A DNA stretch of 64,000 bases from Gluconobacter albidus (GCF_002723915.1 NZ_BEWL01000006.1:62001-126000); one strand, 5' to 3'. Positions 22,789 to 32,738 are shown, numbered from the stretch's first letter. The notes: generated from the letters alone by a model not told the origin. Program-made: numbers and translations.

Positions 22789-24156
22789 TCAGTCCCGCAG
22801 CTGCTTGCGAACGGCATCCACCACCCAGTCGGGTTTCGGAAGTGCCAGTTTTTCGAGATTGGCCGCATAAGGCATCGGCAGGTCAAGCCCACAGACACGC
22901 GCCGGAGGAGCATCAAGCCAGTCAAAAGCCTGCTCGACGGCCACGGTGCAGATTTCCGCCCCGATGCCCGCCACTGGCCAGCCTTCCTCGACGGACACGA
23001 TCCGGTTCGTCTTCTTCACACTGCGCACAATCGTTTCGGTATCCAGAGGACGGATCGAGCGCAGATTGATGACCTCTGCCGAAATGCCTTCTTCCGCCAG
23101 AATGGCTGCGGCTTCGAGCGCCACGCCAACCATGATGGAGAATGCCACGAGCGTCACGTCTGTCCCTTCCCGTTCGATCTTCGCGCGACCGATCGGCAGG
23201 ATGAAGTCCTCATCCACCGGGCACGGGAATTTCTGACCGTAGAGGATCTCGTTTTCCAGCACGATAACCGGGTTCGGATCACGAATGGCAGCCCGCAGCA
23301 GACCCTTTGCATCCGCAGCCGACCAGGGAGCGACCACCTTCAGACCCGGAATATGCGCAAACCAGCTTGCGAAACATTGCGAGTGCTGTGCGCCCACGCG
23401 GGCCGCAGCTCCGTTTGGGCCACGAAACACGATGGGACAGCCCATCTGGCCGCCGGACATGTATAGTGTCTTTGCGGCGGAATTAATAATATGATCAACG
23501 GCTTGCAGCGAGAAGTTCATGGTCATGAACTCGACGATCGGCTTGAGCCCGGTCAGTGCCGCACCTACGGCCATGCCCGTGAAGCCATGTTCCGTGATCG
23601 GCGTATCAATGATGCGCTTTTCGCCGAACTCATCCAGCAGACCCTGGCTGACCTTATAGGCGCCCTGATACTGTGCCACTTCCTCACCGATCAGGAACAC
23701 GTCCTCATCACGGCGAAGCTCGGCCGCCATCGCATCCCGCAGAGCCTGGCGAACGGTGATTTCACTGGTCTCGCCCCAGTCCCGGTCGTTCTCGGCCTGC
23801 ACGGCTTCCGGCGCTTCCACGATCCCCGGATCAGCCGGTGTTTCGATGGCCACAGAGGCTCCGGCAGCCGGATCGGCAGAGCGCGTCACAGTGTCCGCAG
23901 CCTCAGCGTCCTCGCCTTCGGCCAGAAGCACGGCGATCGGCGTGTTAACTGCGATATTCTGCGTACCTTCGGCCACCAGCGTCTTGCCGATTACGCCTTC
24001 GTCCACGGCTTCCACTTCCATGGTCGCCTTGTCGGTTTCGATCTCGGCAATCACGTCGCCTGCGGAAACGGCTTCACCTGCCTTCTTAACCCAGCGGGCC
24101 AGAGTACCTTCGGTCATGGTCGGCGAGAGAGCCGGCATCAGAATCAGAGATGCCAT
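22789..24156 (-). CDS. pdhB: Pyruvate dehydrogenase E1 beta subunit with N-terminal lipoyl domain
   Basis: A 455-residue protein, about 120 residues longer than a plain E1-beta. Residues 1-80 are a complete lipoyl domain ([10 protein letters not shown], Lys43), residues about 80-125 an acidic Ala-rich linker, and the rest a transketolase-type E1-beta ([35 protein letters not shown]). Lipoyl-bearing E1-beta is known from some alphaproteobacteria such as Zymomonas, so this is a lineage trait rather than an assembly error. Confidence 0.97.
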   Translation of the reverse strand: MASLILMPALSPTMTEGTLARWVKKAGEAVSAGDVIAEIETDKATMEVEAVDEGVIGKTLVAEGTQNIAVNTPIAVLLAEGEDAEAADTVTRSADPAAGASVAIETPADPGIVEAPEAVQAENDRDWGETSEITVRQALRDAMAAELRRDEDVFLIGEEVAQYQGAYKVSQGLLDEFGEKRIIDTPITEHGFTGMAVGAALTGLKPIVEFMTMNFSLQAVDHIINSAAKTLYMSGGQMGCPIVFRGPNGAAARVGAQHSQCFASWFAHIPGLKVVAPWSAADAKGLLRAAIRDPNPVIVLENEILYGQKFPCPVDEDFILPIGRAKIEREGTDVTLVAFSIMVGVALEAAAILAEEGISAEVINLRSIRPLDTETIVRSVKKTNRIVSVEEGWPVAGIGAEICTVAVEQAFDWLDAPPARVCGLDLPMPYAANLEKLALPKPDWVVDAVRKQLRD

Positions 24157-24159
24157 GGA

Positions 24160-25164
24160 TCAGGCCTCCACCAGAATATCAGTCCAGAGTTCGGAGTGTT
24201 CCGGCTCGGGGCTCGTCTGTGCAAATTCGGCCGCGTCAGCGACAATGGCTTTCACGTCTGTCTCAATGTCCCTGAACACGCTCTCTTCGATCCCGCTGCG
24301 CAGCATTTCGGCCTTCAGCGTCTCGATCGGATCGCGTGTACGGCGCATTTCCTCGACTTCCGAGCGCTGGCGATACTTTGCAGGATCAGACATGGAATGC
24401 CCACGATAGCGGTAGGTCTCCATTTCCAGCAGAAACGGCCCCTTGCCAGAACGGCAGTGCTCCACGGCTTCCTGCGCGGCTTCATGAACTGCGAAAATGT
24501 CCATGCCATCGACCTTGCGGCTGGCAATGCCCCAAGGCTCGCCGTTGCGCGAAAGGTCCTTTGAGGCCGAGGCGCGCTCGATGGACGTGCCCATTCCGTA
24601 GCGGTTGTTCTCGATCACATAGATGCAGGGCAGCTTGTGCAGGGCCGCGAGATTGAAGCTCTCATAGACCTGCCCCTGTGCCGATGCGCCTTCGCCGAAA
24701 TACACGATCGAGACTTCATCCGTACCGCGATATTTGTTCGCGAAAGCCAGACCCGTGCCCAGTGCGACCTGCGCGCCGACGATGCCATGACCGCCGTAGA
24801 ACTCCTTTTCACGGGAGAACATATGCATGGAGCCGCCCTTGCCGCGCGAATACCCGCCAGACCGGCCCGTCAGCTCCGCCATGACACCGCGCGGCGTCAT
24901 GCCTGCGACCAGCATCTGTCCGTGGTCACGATAGGACGTGATGGACTTGTCGCCCTGCTTCATGTTGAGGCCGATGCCGACCACAACAGCTTCCTGCCCG
25001 ATATACAGATGGCAGAAGCCGCCGATCAGACCCATGCCGTAAAGCTGGCCAGCCTTTTCCTCAAAGCGCCGGACAAGAAGCATGTCCCTGTACGCGCGCT
25101 TCATGGTCTCCGGCGAAAGGGCCGGACCGTTGCTCCGGCCTGAAGCGGACGGTGTCTCGTCCAT
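24160..25164 (-). CDS. pdhA: Pyruvate dehydrogenase E1 alpha subunit
   Basis: A 334-residue thiamine diphosphate enzyme subunit that decarboxylates pyruvate. GGHGIVGAQVALGTGLAFA and YFGEGASAQGQVYES...ENNRYGMGT form the ThDP-binding region, and YRGHSMSDP is the phosphorylation-loop equivalent. The ATG at 25164 is chosen because AGGAG lies 6 bases upstream; the frame is open further to 25236. It is the first gene of pdhA-pdhB-pdhC-lpdA-lipA-coq10-like. Confidence 0.97.
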   Translation of the reverse strand: MDETPSASGRSNGPALSPETMKRAYRDMLLVRRFEEKAGQLYGMGLIGGFCHLYIGQEAVVVGIGLNMKQGDKSITSYRDHGQMLVAGMTPRGVMAELTGRSGGYSRGKGGSMHMFSREKEFYGGHGIVGAQVALGTGLAFANKYRGTDEVSIVYFGEGASAQGQVYESFNLAALHKLPCIYVIENNRYGMGTSIERASASKDLSRNGEPWGIASRKVDGMDIFAVHEAAQEAVEHCRSGKGPFLLEMETYRYRGHSMSDPAKYRQRSEVEEMRRTRDPIETLKAEMLRSGIEESVFRDIETDVKAIVADAAEFAQTSPEPEHSELWTDILVEA

Positions 25165-25279
25165 GACGGTCTCCTGATGGAAATGCATAAAATCCCGCAT
25201 GCTCTTAGCGGCAGAAGCCACCAAAGGCCAGACCATGTCCCGCTTTCGCGAAGCGTAACGATCCGTGGGATATGCCGTG

Positions 25280-25314
25280 AAAAAACGGTTCAGACCGCCC
25301 CGAAAGGCGGCCTG
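25280..25314 (-). terminator. Intrinsic terminator of the trp operon
   Basis: On the minus strand, just after the trpC stop, CAGGCCGCC pairs with GGCGGTCTG (one G-U) around TTTCGG, and after AACCG a run of six T follows. This separates the trp operon from the pdh operon that starts about 115 bases further on. Confidence 0.75.
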
Positions 25315-25317
25315 AGA

Positions 25318-26244
25318 TCAAACGAAACCGAGCAGGCGGCGCGCCGCCACACCTGGATCGGGCTCACGCAGCAGGCTCTCGCCCACCAGAACCGCACTCG
25401 CGCCCACGGCGCCGACCTTCATCATGTCATCCTGCGTCCGGATGCCACTTTCAGAGACGACCAGACGATCCGGCGGAACCAGGGGAGCGAGATCAATCGT
25501 CGTCTGGATGTCGGTCTTCAGGGTCCGCAGGTTGCGGTTGTTGATTCCGATCAGGAACGTATCCAGTGCCAGGGCGCGGTTCAGTTCGGCTTCGTCATGG
25601 ACTTCCAACAGGACGTCCATGTCCAGTCCGCGTGCAATCGCGATCAATTCTGCCGCCTGCGTTTCGGTCAGTACGGCCATGATCAGCAGAATGCAGTCTG
25701 CGCCGATCAGGCGGCTTTCATGGACCTGCCATGGGTCAAGAATGAAGTCCTTGCGCAAAATCGGCAGGCTGCAGGCTTCGCGTACGGCGCGGATATCTTC
25801 CGTGCTGCCATGAAAGCACGAGCCTTCCGTCAGAACGGACAGGCAGGTGGCGCCAGCGGCCTGATAGTCCTGCGCGATCTTCACCGGATCGTAGTCCGGC
25901 CGCAGGATCCCGGCGGAAGGAGACGCTTTCTTGATTTCGGCAATCAGTCCGACCTGCCGGTCCGCCGTCAGGTGCTGAAGCGCCTGTCCGAAACCCCGCG
26001 TGGGGGTGGTGACTTCCCGTGCCCGCGCCGTGATGTCCTTGAGAGACATGATCTGCGAGCGCTGCTCGACGTCCACCCGTGTGCGGGCACAGATCCGGGC
26101 GAGAACGTCGCTCCGGTCTGCGGCGGTCTCCGCTTCGGGATTTTTGATGGGAGGAGTCGTCGTTTCCGGAACTTCCGGGTCAGGGAACTGTTCTGTTCCC
26201 TCGGGCGAATATGTCATCGCCGGTCGATGGTGCATGAATGTCAT
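25318..26244 (-). CDS. trpC: Indole-3-glycerol phosphate synthase
   Basis: A TIM-barrel enzyme that closes the indole ring in tryptophan synthesis. AEIKKASPSAG, VLTEGSCFHGS, GINNRNL and VSESGI are the standard active-site blocks. At 308 residues it is about 40 longer than usual, owing to a Pro/Glu/Thr-rich N-terminus. The start at 26244 overlaps the trpD stop as ATGA, which supports the longer form, though a start at a later Met (for example before TYSPEG) is possible. Confidence 0.96.
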   Translation of the reverse strand: MTFMHHRPAMTYSPEGTEQFPDPEVPETTTPPIKNPEAETAADRSDVLARICARTRVDVEQRSQIMSLKDITARAREVTTPTRGFGQALQHLTADRQVGLIAEIKKASPSAGILRPDYDPVKIAQDYQAAGATCLSVLTEGSCFHGSTEDIRAVREACSLPILRKDFILDPWQVHESRLIGADCILLIMAVLTETQAAELIAIARGLDMDVLLEVHDEAELNRALALDTFLIGINNRNLRTLKTDIQTTIDLAPLVPPDRLVVSESGIRTQDDMMKVGAVGASAVLVGESLLREPDPGVAARRLLGFV

Positions 26245-27338
26245 GATCGTCCTGCGTCTGTGGAAGCAATGGAATGGGTCGGAGAATGGGCTGACATACG
26301 CGCACGTTCCAGCGCGGCACGGGCGAGCCCACGGTCGATGGACTCTGCCGCCAGACCTACATTGCGACGGAAAGCCGGAACGTCAATCGTCCCGCCCTTC
26401 ACGATATCGCCGCGTCCTGCCACATGCAGGGCGGCCGCCGCATTGAGAAGAACCGTATCACGGTAAGCGTCACCGGCGCCTTCCAGCAGAGACACCAGCG
26501 CGGATGCGTTGGTCCGGGCGTCTCCGCCACGGATGGCGGATATGGGAGCGGCTTTCAGGCCGGCCATGTCCGGTTCGATCTCAAACGAAAAAAGAGCGTC
26601 TTTTTCCCAGGCGGATACCTGAGAGGGGCCAGCCAGGGTGAGTTCGTCGCTGCCCCCTTCGGAGGTCGAGCCATGCACGACCCAGACAGACAGGCTACCT
26701 AGCGCGCCAAGCGCTCGCGCCACAGGTTCACACCAGCGACCATCAAACACGCCGATCAGTTGATGGCGAACCTGAGCGGGATTGCACAGTGGCCCGAGCA
26801 GATTGAACAGGGTCCGGAAACCAAGCGTTTTGCGCACAGGGGCCGCATGGCGCATCGCTGGATGGTGCTGGGGGGCTGCGAGAAAGACCAGATTGTCTTC
26901 GCGCAGGCGTCTGCCCTGCAGGGCCAGATCAGCGGTAGGCGGAATCCCCAACACTTCCAGCACATCTGTTGCGCCTGTGGTCGATGAAAGTGCGCGGTTG
27001 CCATGTTTGGCAACGGGAACGCCAAGACCGGCCAGCACGAAGGCCACGGCTGTCGAAACGTTCAGCGTCTTCAGACCATCCCCGCCTGTTCCGCACACAT
27101 CAATCGCGCCAGCCGGAACATCCGGGAGGAGCGTCATGTGATGCCGGACGGCTTTTACAGCACCTGTCAGTTCGGCGAAGGTTTCCCCGCGCAGTTTCAG
27201 AGCTGTGAGGAAGGCGGAAAGATGAACGGGGTCGACCGTTCCCGCCATGATCGCATGGAAAGCACTTTCTGCTTCCTGACTGCTCAGAACTTGTCCCGAA
27301 GCAGCTTTGTGCAGAAGCTCTGTAAAATCAGCCCCCAC
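26241..27338 (-). CDS. trpD: Anthranilate phosphoribosyltransferase
   Basis: A 365-residue enzyme that adds phosphoribose to anthranilate. DVCGTGGDGLKTLNVST is the PRPP-binding loop, KHGNRALSSTTGATDVLE is the conserved second block. It begins with GTG two bases after the trpG TGA. The C-terminus overlaps trpC by 4 bases. Length is slightly above the usual 340. Confidence 0.97.
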   Translation of the reverse strand: MGADFTELLHKAASGQVLSSQEAESAFHAIMAGTVDPVHLSAFLTALKLRGETFAELTGAVKAVRHHMTLLPDVPAGAIDVCGTGGDGLKTLNVSTAVAFVLAGLGVPVAKHGNRALSSTTGATDVLEVLGIPPTADLALQGRRLREDNLVFLAAPQHHPAMRHAAPVRKTLGFRTLFNLLGPLCNPAQVRHQLIGVFDGRWCEPVARALGALGSLSVWVVHGSTSEGGSDELTLAGPSQVSAWEKDALFSFEIEPDMAGLKAAPISAIRGGDARTNASALVSLLEGAGDAYRDTVLLNAAAALHVAGRGDIVKGGTIDVPAFRRNVGLAAESIDRGLARAALERARMSAHSPTHSIASTDAGRS

Positions 27339-27340
27339 TG

Positions 27341-27937
27341 TCAGGCGGCCTGTGATGTCGCGACCGGAATCCCGGCAATCGCCAGGAAATTGGCCAGCAG
27401 TTCGCGTCCGGCAACGGAGGCAATGCTTTCAGGGTGGAACTGGACGCCATGCACGGGATAGTCGCGATGGCGAACCCCCATGATGACCCCATCTTCCGTC
27501 CGTGCATTGACCACCAGTGTCTCGGGGATGCTGTCGGGTCGAAGCGTCAGACTGTGATAGCGTACCACATCGACGGGATCGGGTAGTCCGGCAAAAACCC
27601 CTGTTCCGTCGTGACGCACGGCGCTGATCTTGCCGTGCATCGGAACGGGCGCCCGCACGACTTTGGCACCGAAGACCTGACCGATTGCCTGATGACCAAG
27701 GCAGACACCGAAAACCGGCACTCGCCCTGCGGCCGCGCGGATCAGATCACAGCAGATCCCGGCCTCCGCAGGTGCGCCAGGCCCGGGTGAGATTACGATG
27801 GCAGCCGGATTAAGCGCCAGAGCCTCTTCAACACTCAGCGCATCGTTGCGGCGAACGTCACACGTTACACCAAGCGCTCCCAGGTGATGGACGATGTTGA
27901 ACGTGAAGCTGTCGTAATTGTCGATAAGAAGGATCAT
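27341..27937 (-). CDS. trpG: Anthranilate synthase component II (glutamine amidotransferase)
   Basis: A 198-residue class I amidotransferase that supplies ammonia to TrpE. MILLIDNYDSFTFN starts the protein, FGVCLGHQAIG holds the nucleophile Cys79 and VQFHPESI the His-Glu pair. The frame is open upstream to 28225 but only overlaps trpE; the ATG at 27937 gives the normal length. It could also serve folate synthesis as PabA, but the trpE-trpG-trpD-trpC order makes TrpG the better name. Confidence 0.96.
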   Translation of the reverse strand: MILLIDNYDSFTFNIVHHLGALGVTCDVRRNDALSVEEALALNPAAIVISPGPGAPAEAGICCDLIRAAAGRVPVFGVCLGHQAIGQVFGAKVVRAPVPMHGKISAVRHDGTGVFAGLPDPVDVVRYHSLTLRPDSIPETLVVNARTEDGVIMGVRHRDYPVHGVQFHPESIASVAGRELLANFLAIAGIPVATSQAA

Positions 27938-27998
27938 GGCAGCAGAATGACCTTCGCGTCCTTTTTCGTCAAACAACACATCGTGTGTCGGCCCTCCG

Positions 27999-29411
27999 TC
28001 AGGCTTTGGCTGCGGTCGCAACCGCGATTTCCGCCGCCCGGAAGAGTGCGCGGGCCTTGGCCTGCGTTTCGCGAAACTCGGCATTCGGATCGCTGTCCGC
28101 CACCACGCCACATCCGGCCTGCACATACATGTTGCCGTCCTTGAGAACGGCCATGCGCAGACCGATGCAGGTGTCCATCTCACCATCAGCACCGAAATAT
28201 CCGACGCAGCCGGAATACGGCCCACGTCGTGTCGGCTCCAGTTCGTCGATGATCTCCATGGCGCGGATCTTGGGCGCGCCTGTCAGGGTTCCTGCGGGGA
28301 ACGCGGCCACAAGCGCGTCCATCGCCGTGCTGCCCTCCCTGATGCGGCCCGTGACGGTCGAGGAAATATGCATCACATGGCTGTAGCGCTCGACGACGAA
28401 CTGCTCCGGAACCGCGACGGTCCCGAGCTGCGAGACGCGGCCCACATCATTGCGACCCAGATCAATCAGCATCAGGTGCTCGGCCAGTTCCTTGCGATCA
28501 GCCAGAAGCTCCTTTTCCAGTGCGAGGTCTTCTTCGCGGTCCGCACCGCGCGGACGGGTGCCGGCCAACGGACGGACCGTAACCTCGCCAGCCCGCAGCC
28601 GCACCAGAATTTCCGGAGAGGACCCCACGAGCGCGTAGTCCTCAAGCTCCATCACGAACAGGAACGGTGCCGGATTGACGCGCCGCAGGCTTCGGTAAAG
28701 CGAGAGCGGCGAGAGCGGGAACGGCGTGGTAAAGCGCTGGCTCGGCACGATCTGGAAGGCATCGCCCGCCGCAATATAGTCCTGTGCCTTGCGGACATGG
28801 TCTTCGAACTGCTGCTGCGTCATGTTGGAGGTAGGTGCTGCCAGTTCCGTGCCGGAAGGCAGCGTCTCGCGCGCATCTCCAAGTGGCGCAGCCAGAGCGG
28901 CCCGCGCCCTGTCCAGAAGCGCATGAGCATCCGCATCCGTCGTGTTTCCACGGACCGGTACGGCCAGTGTCAGTTCGTCCCGAACGGAATCGAAGACCGC
29001 AAACAGGCGCGGACGGATCATGATCCCTTCCGGCAGGCCCAGATCATTGACCGGCGCATTCGGCAGACGCTCCATCTGCCGCACCATGTCGTAACCCAGC
29101 ACGCCGAAGACGCCTCCGATCATGGGAGGCATTCCGCTCGGAAGATCCATCTGGCTTTCGTCCACGATGGTCTTGAGCGTCTCGAGCGGGACCCCATCGA
29201 GGGGCTTGCCATCAAGCGTGACCTTCCCGTCACGGGATTTCCAGACCAGATCCGGCAGCAGCGCTATAACGGAATAGCGTCCACGTGCGGCACCGCCCTC
29301 GACGCTTTCCAGCAGCAGGCGGTACGGATCATCCGACAGGTTCGACAGTCTGAGAAAAGCCGAAACAGGCGTCAGGAGATCGGCGGCCTCAATGCTGTAG
29401 ACGATACCCAT
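27999..29411 (-). CDS. trpE: Anthranilate synthase component I
   Basis: A 470-residue chorismate-utilising enzyme. The feedback site LLES followed ten residues later by Ser47 is intact, so tryptophan inhibition is expected. The catalytic domain shows PLAGTRPRG, LMLIDLGRNDVGRV and AGTLTGAPKIRAMEIIDELE. Its ATG overlaps the ppiD stop by one base (TGATG). No leader peptide or attenuator was seen in front of it, because ppiD reads straight into it. Confidence 0.97.
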   Translation of the reverse strand: MGIVYSIEAADLLTPVSAFLRLSNLSDDPYRLLLESVEGGAARGRYSVIALLPDLVWKSRDGKVTLDGKPLDGVPLETLKTIVDESQMDLPSGMPPMIGGVFGVLGYDMVRQMERLPNAPVNDLGLPEGIMIRPRLFAVFDSVRDELTLAVPVRGNTTDADAHALLDRARAALAAPLGDARETLPSGTELAAPTSNMTQQQFEDHVRKAQDYIAAGDAFQIVPSQRFTTPFPLSPLSLYRSLRRVNPAPFLFVMELEDYALVGSSPEILVRLRAGEVTVRPLAGTRPRGADREEDLALEKELLADRKELAEHLMLIDLGRNDVGRVSQLGTVAVPEQFVVERYSHVMHISSTVTGRIREGSTAMDALVAAFPAGTLTGAPKIRAMEIIDELEPTRRGPYSGCVGYFGADGEMDTCIGLRMAVLKDGNMYVQAGCGVVADSDPNAEFRETQAKARALFRAAEIAVATAAKA

Positions 29412-31360
29412 CAGTGCGCCCCGTTTTCTGCGGCCGGTGCGCTGGCCGGAATGGCGGCCGTCACGACCTGATTGTAAAGCGCCATATTGATACGCGAAGG
29501 CGGAACAGCCTTTTCCATCGCGGCATTCAGGACCATCGGAATATCGGACTGCATAGACTGGCGATAGTCGTCCGCCAGACGGGTTCCAAGGGACTTCAGG
29601 TCTTCTGCCGAAGCCGGACGATCGGCGGTCACGTTGACGAGCCAGAATGCATCCGGCGTTTCGAACATTCCGGTCGCACCCGGCTTGAGATCGAAGATCC
29701 CACGAAGGATGTTCTGGGGCAGGCTCTGATCGGGATGAACGCGTGAGACGCTGACGTCCTGGCGCAGGGTCGAAGCCTCCGGCTGTCCGTCCATGGCCTT
29801 GCGCAGCGTACCTGCCTTTGCGGTGCCGAACAGGGCCGTTGCGCGCAGATTGGCGGCGCGGCGCTTCTGCTCGGCTGTCCATGCCTGAACGACCTGATCG
29901 CGTACGCTGTCGAAAGGCTTGAGGGTTCCGGGGCGGACATCATCGACCAGCACTGAGAAGAAGGTGCCGTTCGGGCCGCTCACGACCGTTGGCTGGGCAC
30001 CTTTGGACTGTGTGAAAACCTGCTGAACAATGGCCTGACGCAGCGCCTCGTCGCCCGGAATGGGTGCGGGCAGACCGTCCTGCGTCATACCACTGGAATC
30101 CAGCGTGCCTGCAACCGGAACGGCGCCGAGATCGCCGGGGATCTGATCTAGCGTTGAAGATCCTGCAACCGCGTCCTGAAACTGCTTCTGGCGTGCCTGA
30201 AGAGCCTCGCTTGCTTCCTGCGTCTGGACCTGTTTTTTCAGATCGTCTTTTGCCTGCTCGAACGTCGTCTTGTGAGGGGCTGCAATGGCCGTGATGTTGA
30301 ACACAACCCATCCCATCCCGGTCTTTTCCGGGCCGGAAATACGGTCAGGCTGTGCAGCGAAAGCGGCCTTGGCAAGCTCGGGGTTGGGGATATCGCTCTG
30401 GCGAACCGACGGCAGGGAAACGGCTGCGGCTTCGGGGAATTTCTTCTGGATATCGTCCCATGACATTCCACCTTTCCATGCGGCCGTTGCCGCAGCGGCC
30501 TTGGTCTGGTCCGCAAATGTCAGGACCTGGAGCGTCCGCGTCTCGGGCATGTCGTAGGTGCGCGCCTGAAAATCGTACAGACGATGAAGAACGTCGTCCG
30601 GAACCTCGATCGTTTTGGCAACGCTGTCCGCTGTCATGATGACCATCTTGGCATGACGGTACTCTGTCGTGCGGAACATCTGCGGATGATTGTCATAGAA
30701 ACGGTGAAGCTGTTCGTCCGTGGGAGGTGCGGTCACGGCGCCACTCGCAAACGGGATTTCCACCAGATCAAAAACACGCTGGTTTGCATCGAAAGACAGC
30801 ATGCGTTCCGTCAGTGACGGGGGCGCCACAACGGCCTGCCCGATCCCCTGCAACAGGCCACGGGATGCGATATCTTCGCGGATGACCTGGATCAGTCTGC
30901 CTTCGGTAAAGCCCATGCGTGTCAGGCGCTCGTTGAAAACGCTGCGGTCGAACTTTCCGGCAGCATCATGGAAGGCTGGAATGGCAAAAATTTCCTGCCG
31001 CACCAGATCGTCGGGCACCATCATGCCGCCACGTTCGGCCGCAAGCTGGATTTCATTCTGCATCACAAGATTTTGAAGCGTCTGGCGTGCGATCTGCTCC
31101 ACCTCGCTCCGCGGTAGCCTAGAGGGATCGGCAAGCCCGATCTGCTTGGCGACAGCCGGAAGCTGGGCCGAGAGCGCCCGGCTGAAATCGTCCGGCGTAA
31201 CGCTCCGATCGCCGATGCGCACGATTTCGTTGGACCCGGTCGCGCCCAGATTGGAGTAAACATCTCCCACGCCCCAACCGATAAAGGCCAGAAAGATCAG
31301 CAATGCGGCGGCACGGCCGATCCAGGAGTCAACAAAAAGATGGCGGAGCGAGATAATCAT
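29411..31360 (-). CDS. PpiD-like membrane-anchored peptidyl-prolyl isomerase/chaperone
   Basis: A 649-residue protein with one N-terminal membrane anchor (about residues 14-33, AAALLIFLAFIGWGVGDV) and a large periplasmic part. The SurA/PpiD-like N-terminal chaperone region includes GDRSVTPDDFSRAL and QEIFAIPAFHDAAGKFDRSVF, followed by a degenerate parvulin-like domain (about 230-360). Such proteins sit at the Sec translocon exit and assist folding of exported proteins. It is the first gene of the ppiD-trpEGDC unit and is divergent from tpiA. Confidence 0.9.
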   Translation of the reverse strand: MIISLRHLFVDSWIGRAAALLIFLAFIGWGVGDVYSNLGATGSNEIVRIGDRSVTPDDFSRALSAQLPAVAKQIGLADPSRLPRSEVEQIARQTLQNLVMQNEIQLAAERGGMMVPDDLVRQEIFAIPAFHDAAGKFDRSVFNERLTRMGFTEGRLIQVIREDIASRGLLQGIGQAVVAPPSLTERMLSFDANQRVFDLVEIPFASGAVTAPPTDEQLHRFYDNHPQMFRTTEYRHAKMVIMTADSVAKTIEVPDDVLHRLYDFQARTYDMPETRTLQVLTFADQTKAAAATAAWKGGMSWDDIQKKFPEAAAVSLPSVRQSDIPNPELAKAAFAAQPDRISGPEKTGMGWVVFNITAIAAPHKTTFEQAKDDLKKQVQTQEASEALQARQKQFQDAVAGSSTLDQIPGDLGAVPVAGTLDSSGMTQDGLPAPIPGDEALRQAIVQQVFTQSKGAQPTVVSGPNGTFFSVLVDDVRPGTLKPFDSVRDQVVQAWTAEQKRRAANLRATALFGTAKAGTLRKAMDGQPEASTLRQDVSVSRVHPDQSLPQNILRGIFDLKPGATGMFETPDAFWLVNVTADRPASAEDLKSLGTRLADDYRQSMQSDIPMVLNAAMEKAVPPSRINMALYNQVVTAAIPASAPAAENGAH

Positions 31361-31550
31361 GGGGTCAGGGCAGATCCGGATGACGGGATGGTACGGACAC
31401 GGAAGGCCCGCTAAACTTGCCGCACCATAATGTCGTGAGAACGGCTTGACCAGAAGCAGACCGGAACGGAAAGCATCCTTTTGCGTACCGCCCGGTCCTT
31501 ATGCCCCGATTGAGCGGTCATTCCGCAGATGTCGCCACGAAGGAGGAAGA

Positions 31551-32351
31551 GTGATCCCATCCCCAAGACTTGTCGTTGGTAACTGGAAGATGCACGGACT
31601 GCGCGAGCAGTCCACCCGTCTGGCCCGTGCCGTCGCCGAAGGTGCCCAGGCCCTTCCAGATGATGTGCGGCTCGTCCTGTGCCCGCCCTTCACACAGCTT
31701 GCGAGTGTTCACGGCATCATAAATGCCGCAGGCCCTGCCGCCCCTCTTTGTCTTGGAGCCCAGGACTGTCACACAACATCGTCCGGACCGCATACCGGTG
31801 ACATTTCAGCGGACATGCTGTCCGATCTGGGGGTGCAGTATGTCATCCTCGGTCATTCCGAGCGTCGTCAGGCTCATGGCGAAACCGATGCGCTGATCCG
31901 CCGGAAAGTCGAAGCCGCCGAGGCAGCGGGGCTCATCCCCGTCGTTTGTATCGGCGAGACGATGGAAGAGCGTCTCGAAGGACGAACGACCACCGTTCTG
32001 GCAACGCAGGTCGAAGGATCGCTTACGGATGACTTCAGCGGCGTCCTGGCCTATGAGCCGGTCTGGGCCATCGGCAGCGGCTCCGTTCCGCCGATTGACG
32101 AGCTCGAGCGGACCCTCTCCCTGCTTCACGGACTGTTGCAGTCGCGCCTCAAGATGGATGACATTCATGTCCCGATCCTGTATGGCGGCTCCGTAACACC
32201 GGCTCAGGCGCCGACCATTTTTTCCATCGGGTCGCTCGGAGGGGTGCTGGTGGGCAGTGCCAGTCTGGAAGCGAAGAGCTTCCTGCGCATTGCCGAATCA
32301 GCCTCTCTTCGCCTGTCTGCCCAACCACTGTCCGGACCCTATCGTTCATGA
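31551..32351 (+). CDS. tpiA: Triosephosphate isomerase
   Basis: A 266-residue TIM barrel that interconverts DHAP and GAP. NWKMHG (Lys13), VILGHSERR (His102) and AYEPVWAIG (Glu169) give the catalytic residues. The start is GTG at 31551 with a perfect AGGAGG four bases upstream; the frame is open to 31446. The 190-base region before it is shared with divergent ppiD and must hold both promoters. The stop overlaps secG as ATGA. Confidence 0.97.
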   Translation: MIPSPRLVVGNWKMHGLREQSTRLARAVAEGAQALPDDVRLVLCPPFTQLASVHGIINAAGPAAPLCLGAQDCHTTSSGPHTGDISADMLSDLGVQYVILGHSERRQAHGETDALIRRKVEAAEAAGLIPVVCIGETMEERLEGRTTTVLATQVEGSLTDDFSGVLAYEPVWAIGSGSVPPIDELERTLSLLHGLLQSRLKMDDIHVPILYGGSVTPAQAPTIFSIGSLGGVLVGSASLEAKSFLRIAESASLRLSAQPLSGPYRS

Positions 32352-32698
32352 CCACTCTTCTGCTTGCTCTCAACCTGCTGGTCACACTGGCGCTGATCGG
32401 GGTGATCCTCATCCAGCGCAGCGAAGGCGGTGGCCTCGGAATCGGCAGCGGCCAGGGCATGGGCTCTTTCATGAGCGGCCGCGGAACGGCAACGCTTCTC
32501 ACGCGTGCTACGTCCGTTCTTGCGGGAATCTTCATGCTGCTGTGCCTGGTGCTGGCCGTCATGAACCGTGGCGCCTCCTCCGGCGTCGGCTCGCGCGACA
32601 TTTTGGCGCAACCGCCTGCCGCGACGCAGACGACCACAACGCCTGCCCCCACAACACCGGCAGCTCCTGCTGCTCCGGCGTCCACACCCGCTCACTGA
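32348..32698 (+). CDS. secG: Preprotein translocase subunit SecG
   Basis: A 116-residue two-helix membrane protein. LLALNLLVTLALIGVILIQRSEGGGLG and the MSGRGTATLLTRAT loop are typical of SecG, and the second helix is at about 56-73. A Thr/Pro/Ala-rich tail of about 35 residues follows, longer than in E. coli. It assists SecYEG. ATG overlaps the tpiA stop, and a terminator follows. Confidence 0.95.
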   Translation: MTTLLLALNLLVTLALIGVILIQRSEGGGLGIGSGQGMGSFMSGRGTATLLTRATSVLAGIFMLLCLVLAVMNRGASSGVGSRDILAQPPAATQTTTTPAPTTPAAPAAPASTPAH

Positions 32699-32710
32699 GC
32701 GACACTGAAA

Positions 32711-32738
32711 ATCCCCGTTCAGATTTTTTAACGGGGAT
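32711..32738 (+). terminator. Intrinsic terminator after tpiA-secG
   Basis: ATCCCCGTT and AACGGGGAT form a perfect 9-bp stem around a 10-base loop, followed by CTTTCT. It lies 12 bases after the secG stop and before pyrG. Confidence 0.8.

Noticed and set aside
28000-29882. Longer TrpE starting near 29882
   Set aside because: The extra codons lie entirely inside ppiD and lack family sequence; the ATG at 29411 overlaps the ppiD stop as TGATG.
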